Source: Mesorhizobium shangrilense
Lineage (GTDB): Bacteria > Pseudomonadota > Alphaproteobacteria > Rhizobiales > Rhizobiaceae
DNA length: 64,000 nucleotides
Direction: 5' to 3'
Assembly (NCBI RefSeq): GCF_040537815.1
Contig: NZ_JBEWSZ010000001.1
Location: forward strand, 3,038,001-3,102,000
Position 1 is the stretch's first letter. Every line of letters begins with the position of its first letter. A model generated the notes under the pieces. The model was given only the letters and a program-made list of their open reading frames with translations. It had not been told where the DNA came from and searched no databases. Shown in pieces: positions 62,203 to 64,000 of the stretch. Both the position numbers and the translations under genes were made by a program.

Positions 62203-62255
62203 AAGATTCAAACTTCCTGGGCACACTTGATGTGCCCTGATGAAGACGTTCCGTA

Positions 62256-63113
62256 CTAGTCGGCGCGGAGAGCCTCCATGCTGCCGACGAAATAGGGCTC
62301 CTTGATCGCGTAGGCGCCCATGCCGTACTTTTCGAGGATGGCCTTGTAGGTGCCATTCTTGAACAATTCCGAGAGCGCACCGACCATCATGTCGGCGGTC
62401 TCTTTGTCGTCCTTGGCGATCGCCAGGCCGAGCGGGGCAACTTCGTAAAGGGTGGGCAGCACGACGAGCTGGCCCTTGCTGGTGACCTCAAAATAGCTTG
62501 ATGCCGTCGCATCATCCATGCGGGCGTCGAGACGGTCGGACAGCACGCCCTGGACGATGTCCGTCGAGGAGTTGAACACGGACTTCTGGATTGCCGCCTG
62601 ACCTTTGTCGGTGCAATCCTTGGTCAGCTTGTCGACGAGGAAGTCCGACGCGCTGCCCGCCGAAACGCCGATCCGCTTACCACAAAGCGGGGTGTCGCCG
62701 GTGAAACTCGCCTTCTTGTCAGGCGATGTCGAGACCGCGAGGCCTGCCTTCAGGAACATGACGAAGTCGACCTGCTTGAGCCGCTCGGGCGTGGCCGAGA
62801 ACGTTTCCCAGGCGATCTTGAAACGGCCGGCCGCGAGCCCCGGCACCATCGACGGGAAAGGCGTACGCGCCACGTCCAGCTTGGCGTCGACCAGCTTGGC
62901 CACTTCGCCAGCCAGTTCGATGATGATGCCGGTCTGCTTGCCGTCGGCGTCGAGATATTCGAACGGTGCAAAGTCCAGCGTGTTGGCGATGGTCAGCATG
63001 CCGGTCCGCTGAACCTCCGCCGATTTTGTCACTTCGGCGGCGTTCGACGATCCGCTCCAGGTCGCGGCAAATGCGGCCAGCGCCAGGCCGGCGATGTGCA
63101 AATGTGATCTCAT
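62256..63113 (-). CDS. Polar amino acid ABC transporter binding protein
   Basis: 285 aa with a signal peptide (about residues 1-25, cleaved after SSNA). The mature part is a family 3 solute-binding protein (FAPFEYLDADGKQTGIIIEL, VPGLAAGRFKIAWETFSATP). Two cysteines in PLCGKRIG and KDCTDKG may pair. Transport partner of the downstream permease and ATPase genes; ligand unknown. Confidence 0.93.
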   Translation of the reverse strand: MRSHLHIAGLALAAFAATWSGSSNAAEVTKSAEVQRTGMLTIANTLDFAPFEYLDADGKQTGIIIELAGEVAKLVDAKLDVARTPFPSMVPGLAAGRFKIAWETFSATPERLKQVDFVMFLKAGLAVSTSPDKKASFTGDTPLCGKRIGVSAGSASDFLVDKLTKDCTDKGQAAIQKSVFNSSTDIVQGVLSDRLDARMDDATASSYFEVTSKGQLVVLPTLYEVAPLGLAIAKDDKETADMMVGALSELFKNGTYKAILEKYGMGAYAIKEPYFVGSMEALRAD

Positions 63114-63150
63114 TTTCGTTCCCCTTTTTTGATGACAATGGTTTCCTGCA

Positions 63151-64000
63151 TTATGAACTGGCAGTCTCCGCGGCCTTCTTCTTGCGGTAGTGATAGTTCT
63201 TGTCGATGCGCTCCATCAGGTAGTCGCCGTAGAGCACCGGCTCGTATTTCGGCTGGCTACCAGAGGGCACGCAGACCGGCAGCGCCTCGATCGTTTCATC
63301 CATCGACGGATCGAAGAAGAAGGGCTGTGAATAGCGCTCGCGTCCCGACCGGTTGATGACGCGATGCGGCGTGGAGACAAACTGGTCGTTCGACCAGCGC
63401 GCCAGAATGTCACCGACATTCATCACGAAGGAATCCGGGACCGGCGGCGCGGGAACCCAGTCGCCAGCCTTGTTCTTGACCTCGAGGCCACCGACATTGT
63501 CCTGCGCGAGCAGTGTGATGAAGCCGTAATCAGTGTGCGGCGCCGAGCCGAAGAGCCCCTCTTCGTGAGGCTGCGTCGGATAGTGCAGCAACCGCAGGAA
63601 GGTCGTCGGCTGCTCGAAATAACGGTCGAGGCTGTCGGTCGGAAGCCCGAGCGAGAGCGCGATGGCGCCGACCATCTTGCGGGCGAGCGTGCTCATCTCA
63701 TCCACATAGCGTTCGATCGTGGGCCTGAAGCCGTCGAGCGCCGCCTCGTCCGGCCACTGGTTGGGACCCTGTAGTGGCTGGTCGGCCAACGCCCGGGGAT
63801 CGTCGGCCTCGACCTCGTGCATGAAGAAGATCGATTCGCTCTGGTTCGGCTTACTGACGGTCGCCACCGAGGACGTCACGATGGTCGAGCCGGCAAAAGG
63901 CAGGTAGCCCCGGAAATTCTTGTCGATCTTCAGCGCGAGCTTCTGCTCCTCGGGCAGAGCGAAGAAACGCTTGCTGGCTTCGCGGACCGCTTCGACATCG
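63151..64000 (-). CDS. 2OG-Fe(II) oxygenase, isopenicillin N synthase family (N-terminus beyond window)
   Basis: The frame is open from the window edge (64000) to the stop at 63151, so the N-terminal part is missing. The iron ligands are visible in APHTDYGFITLL (His, Asp) and TPHRVINRSG (His), with the co-substrate-binding Arg and Ser of NRSGRERYS. The N-terminal piece FFALPEEQK with GYLPFAGS is typical of the family. It lies 37 bp upstream of the binding-protein gene in the same direction, so it may modify the imported amino acid or derivative. Substrate unknown. Confidence 0.88.
   Translation of the reverse strand, partial: DVEAVREASKRFFALPEEQKLALKIDKNFRGYLPFAGSTIVTSSVATVSKPNQSESIFFMHEVEADDPRALADQPLQGPNQWPDEAALDGFRPTIERYVDEMSTLARKMVGAIALSLGLPTDSLDRYFEQPTTFLRLLHYPTQPHEEGLFGSAPHTDYGFITLLAQDNVGGLEVKNKAGDWVPAPPVPDSFVMNVGDILARWSNDQFVSTPHRVINRSGRERYSQPFFFDPSMDETIEALPVCVPSGSQPKYEPVLYGDYLMERIDKNYHYRKKKAAETASS

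Overview
The window looks like chromosome of a high-GC alphaproteobacterium of the Hyphomicrobiales, most likely Mesorhizobium or a close relative. The reasons are the density of solute ABC transporters with FadR-, LysR- and RpiR-type regulators, the housekeeping run guaA–mtnN–thioesterase–rsmB–aqpZ, a P4-type integrase remnant beside the 3' end of guaA, and rhizobial-style palindromes. This is judged by eye from protein motifs; no database was searched.

Layout. (1) 2–6432, + strand: an acid-sugar locus with the end of an SDR dehydrogenase, a glucarate-dehydratase-like enolase-superfamily enzyme, a MalEFGK-type ABC transporter and a GntR/FCD regulator. (2) 6942–28905, all on the - strand: a ~22 kb block. 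Its downstream part encodes what looks like a CoA-dependent C4/C5-dicarboxylate route (CoA transferase, acyl-CoA dehydrogenase, MaoC-type hydratase, CitE-type lyase, MmgE/PrpD protein, aldehyde dehydrogenase) with two LysR regulators. Its upstream part encodes a sodium:solute symporter with a small membrane partner, a flotillin-like SPFH protein, a type-1 rhodopsin homologue lacking the retinal-binding lysine, two unusually long RbsC-like permeases, an alpha/beta hydrolase, an SCP2-like protein, an RbsA-like ATPase fused in frame to a PEBP domain, and a periplasmic binding protein. The block is flanked by two ~240 bp direct repeats that both encode the C-terminus of the GntR/FCD regulator. (3) 29594–38294: a second sugar locus (FAH-family hydrolase, aldose epimerase, SDR, FrcABC-type transporter, mandelate-racemase-type dehydratase, GntR regulator, SMP-30 lactonase), which together resembles a non-phosphorylative sugar oxidation route.

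(4) 38376–54942: a probable decayed genomic island. It starts at a 3' fragment of tRNA-Arg(CCG) and ends at a truncated P4-type integrase next to guaA. It carries a dipeptide-type ABC system, two related cytoplasmic SxxK serine hydrolases (class C beta-lactamase fold, as in MlrB), an M81/MlrC metallopeptidase and a DadA-like oxidase, with a duplicated regulator/binding-protein/hydrolase trio. This fits uptake and breakdown of peptides containing D-amino acids. (5) 55235–60310: core genes guaA, mtnN, a PaaI thioesterase, rsmB and aqpZ with a clear terminator. (6) 60348–64000: a polar amino acid ABC transporter and a 2OG-Fe(II) oxygenase of the isopenicillin N synthase family that runs off the window.

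The most unusual item is the lysine-less rhodopsin homologue at 20532–21221. It sits 9 bp behind an ABC permease and 59 bp ahead of a flotillin gene in a tightly packed operon with lipid-handling proteins. This suggests a membrane system in which a rhodopsin fold has been re-used without covalently bound retinal.
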